Shown in pieces: positions 28,667 to 39,255 of a stretch of DNA of 51,859 nucleotides. The DNA is from an uncultured Nitrospira sp. (GTDB taxonomy: Bacteria; Nitrospirota; Nitrospiria; Nitrospirales; Nitrospiraceae). The notes under the pieces are model-generated. The model did no database searches. It saw only the letters and a program-made list of their open reading frames with translations, and was not told where the DNA came from. The position numbers and the translations under genes are program-made. Every line of letters begins with the position of its first letter. Within the stretch, counting starts at the first letter, position 1. The DNA lies in the NCBI GenBank assembly GCA_902500755.1, contig CABVRV010000001.1:61904-113762 (forward strand), read 5' to 3'.

Positions 28667-28706
28667 TCTTGGCTCCCGGTTCCTCACCACGACTCGGAGG
28701 AGATCG

Positions 28707-30302
<1,596 letters not shown>

Positions 30303-30522
30303 GGGGTGGCTCAGCTGACGAAGGGCGGGCAGCTTCTCGGGCGCCATTATGCGATGGAGCAAGGGCAGCAATTGAAGGTCAAGAGTGTTGGCCGCTCGCC
30401 TTATCGGATTAGAGGAACGGCGGAGCGGCAACCTGACAGCGTCTTGAAATGGCAACCGGCGCTGTGGCGAAAACCTCCGTGTCCACACTCTTGCAGCTGA
30501 GGCCCGGAGATATGGAGAGAGG
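30303..30522. other. Intergenic spacer inside the mutase operon
   Basis: About 220 bp separate the mutase large subunit from the MBL gene, the longest gap in the plus-strand block. A 64-codon frame (30306-30500) lacks a recognisable protein pattern and has no good ribosome-binding site. I see no terminator hairpin. The AGAGAGG at its end serves the MBL start. Confidence 0.4.
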
Positions 30523-31371
30523 ATGATGAAGCTCGGTGCGTTTGAAATTTATCCGGTGAGTGACGGCCGGTTTCGGCTAGACGGTGGGGCTATGTTTGGT
30601 GTGGTGCCGAAAGTCTTGTGGGAGAAATGCTGTCCGGCCGATGAGTCGAACAGGATCTCGCTCAGCCTGACCGCTCTATTGATCCGTGCGAATGGGAAAA
30701 ACATTCTCGTGGATACTGGGCTCGGGCCCAAGGAAGACGAAAAGTTTCAACGAATGTTCGCCGTGGAACGGGCCCCGACGATACTAGAGTCGTTGAAGCG
30801 ATTAGGTCTGGGCCAGGAAGACATTCATCTAGTCATCAACACGCATCTGCATTTCGACCATGCGGGTGGAAACACGATGCAAGAGAATGGGTCCGTCCGA
30901 CCCACCTTCCCCAATGCCAAATATTTCATTCAGCATGGCGAGTATGAAGACGCAGCTCGCGCCAATGAACGGACGAAAGCTAGTTACCGACGGGACAACT
31001 CTACACCTATCGCCCACCTGAACCAGTGGGAATTCTTGCAGGGGGATACCGAATTACTGCCCGGCATCACTGCCGTGGTGACCGCCGGCCACACGCGCTT
31101 TCATCAGGCGGTTAAGATCGAATCAGAGGGACAGACCGCGTTCTATCTGGGCGATCTGATCCCGACCGTGTCGCACCTGCCGCTTCCCTACATCATGGGC
31201 TACGATCTCTTCCCTCTCCAGACCTTGGAGACGAAACGATGGGTGTTGGATCGAGCGTTTGAAGAACGATGGCTCCTGCTCTTCGAGCATGATCCATCGG
31301 TTCAGGGTGGGTACGTTCGAAGGGACGAGGAAGGCAAATATTTTCTTCACGAGGTAACGACATGGCAATAG
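30523..31371 (+). CDS. MBL-fold metallo-hydrolase
   Basis: A 282-residue metallo-beta-lactamase-fold enzyme with a full dinuclear zinc set: THLHFDHAGG (HxHxDH), His of GHTRFHQ, Asp of YLGDLIP, and a later His in LFEHDP. The layout resembles AHL-lactonase-like and other hydrolase members of the fold rather than glyoxalase II. It lies between the two mutase subunits, and its stop overlaps the small-subunit start by ten bases, so it is tightly linked to that pathway. A thioesterase- or lactonase-like role on acyl-CoA intermediates is possible but not shown. Confidence 0.85.
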   Translation: MMKLGAFEIYPVSDGRFRLDGGAMFGVVPKVLWEKCCPADESNRISLSLTALLIRANGKNILVDTGLGPKEDEKFQRMFAVERAPTILESLKRLGLGQEDIHLVINTHLHFDHAGGNTMQENGSVRPTFPNAKYFIQHGEYEDAARANERTKASYRRDNSTPIAHLNQWEFLQGDTELLPGITAVVTAGHTRFHQAVKIESEGQTAFYLGDLIPTVSHLPLPYIMGYDLFPLQTLETKRWVLDRAFEERWLLLFEHDPSVQGGYVRRDEEGKYFLHEVTTWQ

Positions 31372-31769
31372 CGAGCGCTCCTCTGCGGATTCTGATCGGC
31401 AAAGTCGGTCTCGACGGCCATGACCGTGGTGTGAAGCTTATCGCGCGTGCCTTACGAGATGCCGGAGTGGAAGTCATCTATACCGGTCTGCATCGGACGC
31501 CGGAACAGGTCGTCAATACGGCGATCCAAGAGGATGTGGATGCGATCGGTTTGAGTATCCTGTCAGGCGCGCACAAGACCCTGTTTCGACGCGTCCTCGA
31601 GCTGCTCAAAGAACAGGATGCAGAAGACATCGCTTTGTTCGGCGGCGGAATCATTCCCGATGAAGATGTCACGACGCTCACAGCGGACGGCGTGAAGGCT
31701 CTGTTCAGGCCGGGAGCCCCTATTCAGGAGGTCGTGGAGTTCGTCAAAGGCCTCAAATGGCGGGACTGA
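31362..31769 (+). CDS. Acyl-CoA mutase small (cobalamin-binding) subunit
   Basis: A 135-residue B12-binding domain. It carries the DxHxxG signature as Asp18-Gly-His20-Asp-Arg-Gly23 (His20 being the lower cobalt ligand), then SILSGAH and GGGIIP for the nucleotide-tail pocket. Its length equals the separate small subunit of two-component isobutyryl-CoA mutase (about 136 residues), and the large subunit lies one gene upstream. Starting ATG 31362 overlaps the MBL gene end; the carboxylase gene follows after 6 bp. Confidence 0.9.
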   Translation: MAIASAPLRILIGKVGLDGHDRGVKLIARALRDAGVEVIYTGLHRTPEQVVNTAIQEDVDAIGLSILSGAHKTLFRRVLELLKEQDAEDIALFGGGIIPDEDVTTLTADGVKALFRPGAPIQEVVEFVKGLKWRD

Positions 31770-31775
31770 GGCACC

Positions 31776-33380
31776 ATGCGCACGTTAACAACTTCAGTGG
31801 TTGCGACATCCAGTGAATTTGCTTCGAATCGGGTGCATTATGAAGGCCTGATAGCCGATCTCCAGAAACATCTCACCCTTGCCCGTGCAGGAGGGCCACC
31901 AGAAGCCGTCGCACTTCATCAACAACGAGGCAAATTGACCGCTCGTGGGCGGATCGCGAAGTTGCTCGATCCGGACACTCCTTGGCTCGAGCTGAGTCCC
32001 CTGGCGGCATGCGGCATGTACGACGACCAGATCTCGGCTGCCGGTCTGATCACCGGCATCGGTTACGTGTCGGGACGGCCTTGTGTCGTTGTCGCCAACG
32101 ACGCGACGGTCAAGGGCGGGACTTATTTCCCCATGACGATCAAGAAACATCTCCGCGCGCAAGAGGTCGCGTTGGAAAATCGGCTGCCCGCGATCTACCT
32201 TGTCGATTCCGGCGGCGTGTTCCTACCAATGCAGGCCGATGTCTTCGCCGACAAGGAGCATTTCGGGCGGATCTTCTATAACCAGGCGCGCCTGTCAGCC
32301 CTTGGTATTCCCCAAATTGCCGTCGTCATGGGAATGTGCACGGCGGGAGGCGCCTATGTGCCGGCCATGTGCGATGAGAACGTGATCGTCAAAGGAACCG
32401 GCACCATTTATCTGGCGGGGCCGCCCCTGGTCAAAGCGGCGACCGGTGAGGAAGTGACCGCCGAAGAGCTCGGCGGGGCCGACCTTCACACCAGGCTCTC
32501 CGGCGTGAGCGATCACCTCGCGGAGAATGACCAGGACGCGCTCGAGATCTGTCGGTCGATCGTCGACACGCTGCCTCGACGGCCGGTCCTTCGCAAACCA
32601 GCGGGGATCGAGGAGCCACGTTATCCGGCTGACGAATTGTATGGACTCATACCGAACAACCCGCGTCAGACCTTCGACGCCCGTGAAGTGATCGCCCGCT
32701 TGGTGGATGGCAGCCGCTTTCACGAGTTTAAGGCCCGATACGGCCGGACACTCACATGTGGCTTCGCCCGCTGGATGGGACACCAAGTCGGTACCGTTGC
32801 GAACAACGGCGTGCTCTTCTCCGAGGCCGCCTTGAAAGGCGCTCACTTTGTCCAACTTTGCGCTCAGCGGAAGCTGCCGCTGGTGTTTCTCCAGAACATC
32901 ACGGGCTTCATGGTTGGTAAGGAGTATGAGGCGAGGGGGATCATTAAGGACGGAGCCAAGATGGTGCAAGCGGTGGCGACCACCGATGTTCCAAAGTTCA
33001 CAATCATGATCGGCGCCTCTCATGGTGCCGGCAATTACGCCATGTGTGGACGGGCCTATGGCCCGCGGTTTCTGTTCCTCTGGCCCAATGCTCGGACCTC
33101 CGTGATGGGAGCGCAACAGGCGGCCCACGTACTCTTGACGGTGAAACAGCAACAGCGAGCCCGTGACAAGGCCGCCCTGTCGGAAGACGAACAGCGAAAG
33201 ATCACGGACTCCACACGGGCGCAGTATGAGCAGGAGGGAAGTCCCTATTTCAGTACTGCACGGCTCTGGGATGACGGCATCATTGATCCACTCGAAACGC
33301 GTCGAATGCTCGGCCTGTGCCTTGATGTCGCGATGACGACGCCGGTTCGCTCGTCGCATCCGCCGGTCTTCCGTATGTGA
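31776..33380 (+). CDS. Acyl-CoA carboxylase carboxyltransferase (beta) subunit, methylcrotonyl-CoA type
   Basis: A 534-residue biotin-dependent carboxyltransferase. It contains [53 protein letters not shown] and [24 protein letters not shown], all close to 3-methylcrotonyl-CoA carboxylase beta (LiuB/MccB). That reaction makes 3-methylglutaconyl-CoA in leucine degradation, and the next two genes continue the pathway. Geranyl-CoA or propionyl-CoA carboxylase are alternatives. No biotin carboxylase/BCCP (alpha) gene is in the window, which is unusual for this cluster. The Shine-Dalgarno is weak, 6 bp after the mutase subunit. Confidence 0.87.
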   Translation: MRTLTTSVVATSSEFASNRVHYEGLIADLQKHLTLARAGGPPEAVALHQQRGKLTARGRIAKLLDPDTPWLELSPLAACGMYDDQISAAGLITGIGYVSGRPCVVVANDATVKGGTYFPMTIKKHLRAQEVALENRLPAIYLVDSGGVFLPMQADVFADKEHFGRIFYNQARLSALGIPQIAVVMGMCTAGGAYVPAMCDENVIVKGTGTIYLAGPPLVKAATGEEVTAEELGGADLHTRLSGVSDHLAENDQDALEICRSIVDTLPRRPVLRKPAGIEEPRYPADELYGLIPNNPRQTFDAREVIARLVDGSRFHEFKARYGRTLTCGFARWMGHQVGTVANNGVLFSEAALKGAHFVQLCAQRKLPLVFLQNITGFMVGKEYEARGIIKDGAKMVQAVATTDVPKFTIMIGASHGAGNYAMCGRAYGPRFLFLWPNARTSVMGAQQAAHVLLTVKQQQRARDKAALSEDEQRKITDSTRAQYEQEGSPYFSTARLWDDGIIDPLETRRMLGLCLDVAMTTPVRSSHPPVFRM

Positions 33381-33387
33381 GGTGTTG

Positions 33388-34239
33388 ATGAAGAATTCTA
33401 CGTCCATCCTCGTTGAGTCGAACGAAAGCAGCGCTCGCGTGATCTTGAATCGGCCCGATCGACGGAACGCATTCAACGCGCTCATGGTGGAAGAACTGTG
33501 CGACGCCTTCACCTTGTTGGGCCAGGATTTATCGGTTCGTGCGATTACGTTGGCCGGCAACGGCGCGGCGTTTTGCGCGGGCGCAGACATCAATTGGTTG
33601 GCATCGGATGGCACGGTGTCGGCTGCTCAAGCCCGTGAAGATGCTGAACAACTCGCGAGGATGTTCCGTACCATTGATGAATGTCCTTGCCCGGTGATTG
33701 GGCAAATCCAGGGTACAGCCTTCGGAGGTGGGGTTGGGTTGGTCGCAGCCTGTGACATCGCTGTTGCGGCCAAGGACGCGACCTTCGCTCTCAGTGAGGT
33801 TCGTTTGGGAATGGTGTCGGGAGTGATAGCGCCTCTATTGCTCCGAAAGACCGGCGATTCTTTCTTGCGAAGGTTCTGCCTGACCGGCGAAGTATTTTCC
33901 GCCGCCGCCGCGAAACAATACAACCTTGTTCACGATGTCGTTGAGAAGAGCCAGCTCGACTCCCGCGTCGCTGAGTTGGTTCATGCGATCTCAGGTCTCG
34001 CGCCTCAAGCGGTGCGAGATGCCAAGGCCCTGATCCGGCGACTTCGCGCGGTTCATGACGATGAACGATGGAATGTTGGTATCGAAGCCAATGTCCATGC
34101 GCGCCTTTCAGCTGAGGCACAAGAAGGATTCCAGGCTTTTCTTGAAAGGCGCTCCCCGGTCTGGACGACAATGTCGGAGGATCAGGACAAGAGGTTTTCG
34201 AAAAGGGAAACGCGCGATGTTGCTGAACGAAAGGCATAG
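33388..34239 (+). CDS. Enoyl-CoA hydratase, probable methylglutaconyl-CoA hydratase
   Basis: A 283-residue crotonase-family protein: NRPDRRNAFNALM, oxyanion AAFCAGADINWLAS, and QGTAFGGGVGLVAACDIAVAA followed by LSEVRLGMVSGVIAPLLLRK. It lies between the carboxylase and HMG-CoA lyase genes, the usual place of LiuC, so hydration of 3-methylglutaconyl-CoA to HMG-CoA is the likely job. ATG 33388 is chosen over GTG 33382 because AGGTG lies between the previous stop and it. Its 3' end overlaps HMG-CoA lyase by 23 bp. Confidence 0.82.
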   Translation: MKNSTSILVESNESSARVILNRPDRRNAFNALMVEELCDAFTLLGQDLSVRAITLAGNGAAFCAGADINWLASDGTVSAAQAREDAEQLARMFRTIDECPCPVIGQIQGTAFGGGVGLVAACDIAVAAKDATFALSEVRLGMVSGVIAPLLLRKTGDSFLRRFCLTGEVFSAAAAKQYNLVHDVVEKSQLDSRVAELVHAISGLAPQAVRDAKALIRRLRAVHDDERWNVGIEANVHARLSAEAQEGFQAFLERRSPVWTTMSEDQDKRFSKRETRDVAERKA

Positions 34240-35161
34240 TGCTGCTTCACGGCCGATCCGCATCATTGAGGTCGGTCCGCGGGACGGACTGCAGAACGAA
34301 TCGGACATCGTTTCGACCGAGGACAAGGTGTCGTTTGTGAACGCTCTCTCCGAGACAGGCATTGGTGAGATTGAAGTAGGGTCCTTTGTGTCGCCTCGGG
34401 CGATCCCGCAATTGGCGGACTCTGATGAGGTGTTTCGGAAGATCAACCGCAAACCCGGTGTTGTCTATTCAGTGTTGGTGCCAAACGAGCGAGGATTGGA
34501 ACGGGCGAGACAGGCGGCAGTGAACAAGATCGCCATCTTTACAGCAGCCTCCGACTCATTTACCCGACGGAATATCAATTGTACGGTGAGCGAGTCGATC
34601 GAGCGTTTCAGACCGGTGGTCTTCGGCGCGAAACGGGACGGCATAACTGTGCGTGGGTACATTTCTACCGTGACCCATTGTCCATTCGAAGGGGCTGTTC
34701 AGCCGTCGCAGGTTCTGGATGTGATGCGACAGTGGCTCGATCTCGGAGTCGACGAGATCTCGCTCGGAGACACAGTCGGGAAGGCTGCTCCCCGAGACAT
34801 TCAGAAGTTGTTGGATCAAATCGTACCGCGCATTGAACGAAGCCGCCTCTCGCTTCACCTTCATGACACCTGCGGCATGGCCCTGGCCAATGTTCTGACC
34901 GCCTGGACGGAGTACAGGATCGAGGCGTTTGATACGTCTGCCGGCGGACTCGGCGGTTGCCCCTATGCGCCGGGTGCATCGGGAAATGTCGCGACCGAGG
35001 ACGTGGTCTATGCCCTGAAAGCATCCGGGGCGGTTCTTTCCGTGGATGAGCGGAAAGTTATTGCAGCTGCGAGCGAGATCGGTAAGGTCTTGAACCGTCC
35101 GCTTTCGTCTCGTTTGTCGCGCGTGCAGACAGAACAAACCGCGTATGAGGGTGCGGCATGA
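34217..35161 (+). CDS. Hydroxymethylglutaryl-CoA lyase
   Basis: A 314-residue aldolase-type TIM-barrel lyase that cleaves HMG-CoA into acetyl-CoA and acetoacetate. It shows EVGPRDGLQNE, the metal-binding HLHDTCGMA, and the active-site GGLGGCPYAPGASGNVATEDVVY with the catalytic cysteine. This completes the leucine branch after the carboxylase and hydratase. ATG 34217 follows AAAAGGGA and falls inside the previous gene, and its stop overlaps the MeaB start (ATGA). Confidence in the family is high; substrates of related 2-isopropylmalate-type enzymes are excluded by the GGCPYAPGA motif. Confidence 0.93.
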   Translation: MLLNERHSAASRPIRIIEVGPRDGLQNESDIVSTEDKVSFVNALSETGIGEIEVGSFVSPRAIPQLADSDEVFRKINRKPGVVYSVLVPNERGLERARQAAVNKIAIFTAASDSFTRRNINCTVSESIERFRPVVFGAKRDGITVRGYISTVTHCPFEGAVQPSQVLDVMRQWLDLGVDEISLGDTVGKAAPRDIQKLLDQIVPRIERSRLSLHLHDTCGMALANVLTAWTEYRIEAFDTSAGGLGGCPYAPGASGNVATEDVVYALKASGAVLSVDERKVIAAASEIGKVLNRPLSSRLSRVQTEQTAYEGAA

Positions 35162-35943
35162 ACTCACTCAATCCCCATCCGTTCATGTGCGACATCCACG
35201 ATTTGGCGACCTTAGCTGAGGAGGTTAGAGTTGGAGACGTCCGCGCCGTATCACGACTAATTTCTTTGTTGGAAAACCACCCAGGCGCCAGAGAAGCGCT
35301 GCGCTTTCTCAATACCACCTTGCGGAAGATGATGGTGATCGGGGTCACAGGGTATCCGGGAGCCGGAAAGAGCACGATTGTCGACCGTTTGGTGAGTTTC
35401 TACCGGCGGCAAGGTGTGAAGGTCGGGGTGCTGGCGGTTGATATCAGTAGCCCTGTCACAGGCGGTGCGTTGCTCGGTGACCGCATCAGAATGAGCGAAC
35501 ATGCCATGGATTTCGGTGTCTATATCAGGAGCATGGCCACTCGAGGGCATCATGGAGGGCTCGCGCGAGCGACGGGTGATGCCGCGCTGGTATTGGAAGC
35601 AGCAGGGTATGAGGTGGTCCTAATTGAGACCATCGGAGTCGGCCAGAATGAGATCGACATCGTCAATCTCGCGCACACTGTGGTTGCCGTGGTGGCACCC
35701 GGTTTGGGCGATGAAGTGCAAGCCATGAAGGCCGGATTACTGGAAGTCGCACATGTCGTCGTCGTCAACAAAGGAGATCTTACAGGCGCGAATCATGCGT
35801 TGCGAGATCTGCGAGAGTGGTGCCCGAAGGTTTTACGCACAGTCGCGATGACGGGCGAGGGGATTCAAGAGCTTGCTGCAGCAATCGCGGAGCATCAACG
35901 ATCTCGGGGTGTCCGTCACGTCGAGAAAGCTCGGAACCGCTAA
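35158..35943 (+). CDS. MeaB/ArgK-type P-loop GTPase, short form
   Basis: A 261-residue G3E-type GTPase that protects and reloads B12-dependent acyl-CoA mutases. P-loop GYPGAGKST is at 65-73, switch region DISSPVTGGALLGDRIRM follows, then IETIGVGQNEIDI and the base-recognition NKGD (usually NKAD). Typical MeaB proteins are about 310-330 residues with a long C-terminal dimerisation arm; this one stops soon after the core. It is probably the chaperone of the mutase encoded upstream, with G-D rather than A-D a small deviation. Translation is coupled with HMG-CoA lyase. Confidence 0.88.
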   Translation: MNSLNPHPFMCDIHDLATLAEEVRVGDVRAVSRLISLLENHPGAREALRFLNTTLRKMMVIGVTGYPGAGKSTIVDRLVSFYRRQGVKVGVLAVDISSPVTGGALLGDRIRMSEHAMDFGVYIRSMATRGHHGGLARATGDAALVLEAAGYEVVLIETIGVGQNEIDIVNLAHTVVAVVAPGLGDEVQAMKAGLLEVAHVVVVNKGDLTGANHALRDLREWCPKVLRTVAMTGEGIQELAAAIAEHQRSRGVRHVEKARNR

Positions 35944-36022
35944 TGCCTGTTTCAAGCGAGGGTTGGTATAGTGGTTGAACCGTACGAGTGAGGTACGGAA
36001 AGGGGAAAGTTGAAGGTGTCTA

Positions 36023-36067
36023 TCCGCCGGCGACAATGAAGACGGGCTACGCCCATGAGCCGGCGGA
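36023..36067 (+). promoter_or_regulatory. Nested stem-loop in the spacer before the methylcitrate genes
   Basis: TCCGCCGGC (36023-36031) pairs with GCCGGCGGA (36059-36067), and within it GGGC-TAC-GCCC (36044-36054) forms a second hairpin. It lies in the 151-bp gap between MeaB and the next hydratase, 28 bp before that ATG. There is no U-run, so it is not a standard terminator; processing, attenuation or translational control are possible. Confidence 0.5.
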
Positions 36068-36094
36068 CCACACGAAGTGCGGTTTGGAGGACTT

Positions 36095-36868
36095 ATGCAG
36101 CATCAACTCTTGACGATCTCCCACCATGTCGCACGGATCACTCTTCATAATCCGCCGGCCAACGTGCTGAATTTGTCCGTGCTCAAGGAGCTCGAACTTG
36201 TCTTGAACGAGTTGGAAGAAGACGAGTATGTCCGAGTGGTGATCGTGACCGGTACCGGGCGGTTTTTCTGCGCGGGGGCGGACATCAATGAACTGGCCCG
36301 TCTCAATACGGCACGAGGTGGTTCGGAATTTGCTGTTCGTGGACAATCTCTCCTCAATCGCATCGAACGATCAGACAAACCTGTTCTTGCCGCTATCAAT
36401 GGAACCTGTGTCGGCGGCGGTCTTGAACTGGCTTTGGCCTGCCACATTCGGGTAGCAGTTGTCGGGGCAATGCTGGGATTACCAGAGGTCAAACTCGGTC
36501 TCATTCCTGGCTTCGGAGGCACGCAACGGTTGCCGCGAATCGTTGGGCCTTCCAAGGCGGCCGAGATGATTTTGGCGGGTGAAAGTCTGTCTGCAGAGGA
36601 GGCACTACGAATAGGTCTGCTGAGTCGAGTGGTGTCGCCGCAGGAGTTGATCACACAGGTTGAAGCCATCGCAGCGTCAATTACCACACAAGGGAAAACT
36701 GCGATTGAGGCGGCACTCCATGCAATCAGAGGGGGACTGGACATCCCGCTGGCGGAAGGTCTGGCCAGGGAAGCGGAATTGTTCGGCCGGTTGTGTGGAA
36801 CTTCTGACAAACAAGAAGCCATTCGGGCTTTCCTCGACAAGCGACAGACGAGGGTTGCGCACGCATGA
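36095..36868 (+). CDS. Enoyl-CoA hydratase/isomerase
   Basis: A 257-residue crotonase-family protein closely related in wording to the one at 13712-14515: HNPPANVLNLSVL, GRFFCAGADINELARL, NGTCVGGGLELALACHIRVAVVGAMLGLPEVKLGLIPGFGG. The hydratase glutamate region reads LPEVKLG. ATG 36095 has GGAGG upstream; an earlier in-frame GTG is unlikely. It opens a sub-operon with the methylcitrate genes, 35 bp before PrpD, so crotonyl-CoA-type hydration in the butyryl/isobutyryl route is plausible. Confidence 0.9.
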   Translation: MQHQLLTISHHVARITLHNPPANVLNLSVLKELELVLNELEEDEYVRVVIVTGTGRFFCAGADINELARLNTARGGSEFAVRGQSLLNRIERSDKPVLAAINGTCVGGGLELALACHIRVAVVGAMLGLPEVKLGLIPGFGGTQRLPRIVGPSKAAEMILAGESLSAEEALRIGLLSRVVSPQELITQVEAIAASITTQGKTAIEAALHAIRGGLDIPLAEGLAREAELFGRLCGTSDKQEAIRAFLDKRQTRVAHA

Positions 36869-36903
36869 TGTTTAACGATTGACGTTTTTGCAGCGGTGGA
36901 AAG

Positions 36904-38307
36904 ATGCTTGCCGATCGTCTCGCTCGATACAGCCAAACTCTGCGCTACGGCGATTTACCGGACCCCGTTGTTCACGAAGTCAAACGGCGGGTGCTCGACA
37001 GCCTAGGGTGCGCGCTGGGCGCATGGAATACGCTGCCTTGTCTAGTTGCCCGACGAATTGCCAAGCTCGTCAAGATGCCGCACGGCGCCACCCTGTGGGG
37101 CACGAATCACAAGACCCTTGCCGACCTTGCCGCCTTCGCCAATGGCGGGCTGGTTCGCTATCTCGATTTCAACGACACCTATCTTTCGAAAGAGCCGGCG
37201 CACCCTTCCGATAATATTCCAGCCATTGTTGCAGCCGGTGAGGCCGCCCATGCTTCCGGTAAACAGGTGATTCAGGCCATTGCACTCGCCTATGAAGTGC
37301 AGTGCCGACTCTGCGACGCCGCAGCGCTTCGCCCCCGCGGGTGGGATCACGTGACGTACGGTCCCTTCTCGTCTGCCCTCGGCGTCGCAAAGGTTATGAA
37401 ACTCTCCCACAGACAGACAGTCCAGGCTGTCAATCTAGCCGGCGTCGCGAATGTGGCGTTGCGGCAGACGCGAGTGGGGGATATTTCGATGTGGAAAGCC
37501 TGCGCCTTCTCGAACGCGGCCCGCAACGGCGTGTTTGCTGCCATGCTGGCACAGCTAGGTATGACAGGACCGTCGCCTATCTTCGAAGGTGAAAAGGGCT
37601 TCATGAAACTGGTTTCAGGGCCGTTCGATTTGGCGGCGTTGGGAGGAGAAACGGGACAGGCACCCGCTCTCGACGAGAGCCAGTCCCCTCAGTTCAAGAT
37701 CCTGGATACCTATATCAAGCGGGATCCGGTCGAGTATCACGCGCAGACTGCGGTCGAGGCTGCAGTGGCGCTGCGGGCCGATCTCATGGAATCGGAAGGA
37801 GTGCGAGCCATAGAACAGATCTTGGACATCGAGATCGGAAGCTATGACGTGGCGATCGAAATCATTGGGCGTGATCCTGAAAAATGGCAGCCTGCCACGC
37901 GGGAAACGGCTGATCACAGCTTTCCCTACTGCATCGCCGCTTCATTGCTCGACGGCCGCATGACGCTGCAGTCATTCAGCATGAAACGATTGCGAGATCC
38001 CGTGATCCGTAACCTGATCAAGAAAGTTCGTGTCGTCCGGCAACCTGAGTTCGTGGAGTGTTACCCCCAGAGCATGCCGACCCGCATCACGGTCAAGACA
38101 GAAGCGGGGAAAACCTACATGCGACAGGTCGATGTGCCGGTGGGACATCCTGGCAATCCCATGTCGGATCGAGATCTGGAGGCCAAATTTCGTGGGCTAA
38201 CTGCCGGACGATTGAGCCGCTCCCGCATCGACCGGCTTGTCGAATTCATATGGAGGCTTGATCGGGTTGGAGATATCGGCGCTCTTATGCCGCTTTTGAA
38301 GATCTGA
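36904..38307 (+). CDS. prpD: MmgE/PrpD-family 2-methylcitrate dehydratase
   Basis: A 467-residue MmgE/PrpD protein. It begins LADRLARYSQTLRYGDLPDPVVHEVKRRVLDSLGCALGA, with DFNDTYLSKEPAHPSDNIPA, and RGWDHVTYGPFSSALGVAKVM typical of the family, ending with the dehydratase-type C-terminal domain. The PrpD role, methylcitrate to methylaconitate, is supported by PrpB and PrpC directly downstream. Length is near the usual 480. It is 35 bp after the hydratase and 24 bp before PrpB. Confidence 0.85.
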   Translation: MLADRLARYSQTLRYGDLPDPVVHEVKRRVLDSLGCALGAWNTLPCLVARRIAKLVKMPHGATLWGTNHKTLADLAAFANGGLVRYLDFNDTYLSKEPAHPSDNIPAIVAAGEAAHASGKQVIQAIALAYEVQCRLCDAAALRPRGWDHVTYGPFSSALGVAKVMKLSHRQTVQAVNLAGVANVALRQTRVGDISMWKACAFSNAARNGVFAAMLAQLGMTGPSPIFEGEKGFMKLVSGPFDLAALGGETGQAPALDESQSPQFKILDTYIKRDPVEYHAQTAVEAAVALRADLMESEGVRAIEQILDIEIGSYDVAIEIIGRDPEKWQPATRETADHSFPYCIAASLLDGRMTLQSFSMKRLRDPVIRNLIKKVRVVRQPEFVECYPQSMPTRITVKTEAGKTYMRQVDVPVGHPGNPMSDRDLEAKFRGLTAGRLSRSRIDRLVEFIWRLDRVGDIGALMPLLKI

Positions 38308-38331
38308 ATTCCAAGATCAGAGACGGTGGAT

Positions 38332-39255
38332 ATGAAAAAAGATTCAGAAACGCAGATGAAGGCAGCTCGCCTGCGCGAATTGTTAGCCACACGCACTTTT
38401 GCTATTCCCGGAGCGTTCAACACGCTGATCGCGATGCAAATCGAACGGGCCGGCTACGAGATCGTGTACGTCTCAGGCGCCGCGATATCCGCCTGCCGTG
38501 GAGTGCCGGATATCGGGCTCCTCACGCTCAACGAGATGGCCGACGAGGCAGGAAGGATTGCCAAAGCCGTGTCGATTCCGACCATCGTTGATGCCGATAC
38601 GGGCTATGGCGGTACGGCCGAAGTTGCGGAAGCCGTGAGGGTTTTTGAAGAGGCTGGTCTCGCCGGCATGCAGATCGAAGATCAAGACATGGCCAAGAAG
38701 TGCGGCCATCTTTCAGGAAAACACCTGGTGTCCATGGCGGAAATGGCGGCAAAGATCAAGGTCGCTGTTCAAGCCAAAAGAGATCGGGATTTCATGATCG
38801 TGGCCCGCACCGATGCCCGCAGTGTGGAAGGCCTTGAAGCTGCCGTTCAACGTGCCGCGACCTATGCGGAGGCCGGTGCGGATGCGCTGTTTCCCGAGGC
38901 GCTTGAGTCCGCCGAAGAGTTTCAGACTTTCTCCCGCGAAATCAAGAAGCGGGGAGCCACCGCTCCGTTGATCGCCAATATGACGGAGTTCGGGAAAACG
39001 CCTCTGGTAAGCGTCGCGGAATTCGAGAAGCTGGGGTATCGTGGCGTGCTCTTTCCCGTGTCGCCCTTACGGACGGCCCTGTGGGCCATCGGAGAGCTGT
39101 TAGCCGAATTGAAACCGTTGGGCTCTCAGAGAAACCGGCTCCACCACATGATGACGCGACAAGAACTGTACAGACTGCTCCGATACACTGATGTTCAAGA
39201 GCAGCGGGAAGGGAGGTCCTATGAACACGGCCATGAACGAGTCTCTCATGACTGA
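38332..39255 (+). CDS. prpB: 2-methylisocitrate lyase
   Basis: A 307-residue member of the isocitrate lyase / PEP mutase superfamily that cleaves methylisocitrate to pyruvate and succinate. It shows VDADTGYGG metal-binding loop and the catalytic KKCGHLSGK with Cys124 (residues 122-126 KKCGH). ATG 38332 has GGTGG upstream; a GTG two codons earlier is possible. Its 3' end overlaps PrpC by 35 bp. With PrpD and PrpC it forms the methylcitrate cycle. Confidence 0.9.
   Translation: MKKDSETQMKAARLRELLATRTFAIPGAFNTLIAMQIERAGYEIVYVSGAAISACRGVPDIGLLTLNEMADEAGRIAKAVSIPTIVDADTGYGGTAEVAEAVRVFEEAGLAGMQIEDQDMAKKCGHLSGKHLVSMAEMAAKIKVAVQAKRDRDFMIVARTDARSVEGLEAAVQRAATYAEAGADALFPEALESAEEFQTFSREIKKRGATAPLIANMTEFGKTPLVSVAEFEKLGYRGVLFPVSPLRTALWAIGELLAELKPLGSQRNRLHHMMTRQELYRLLRYTDVQEQREGRSYEHGHERVSHD

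Noticed and set aside
30306-30500. 64-codon frame in the mutase-MBL spacer
   Set aside because: No Shine-Dalgarno and no coding pattern.
35962-36000. tRNA-like GGTATAGTGGTTGAAC phrase
   Set aside because: No acceptor stem, anticodon arm or T-loop can be built around it.
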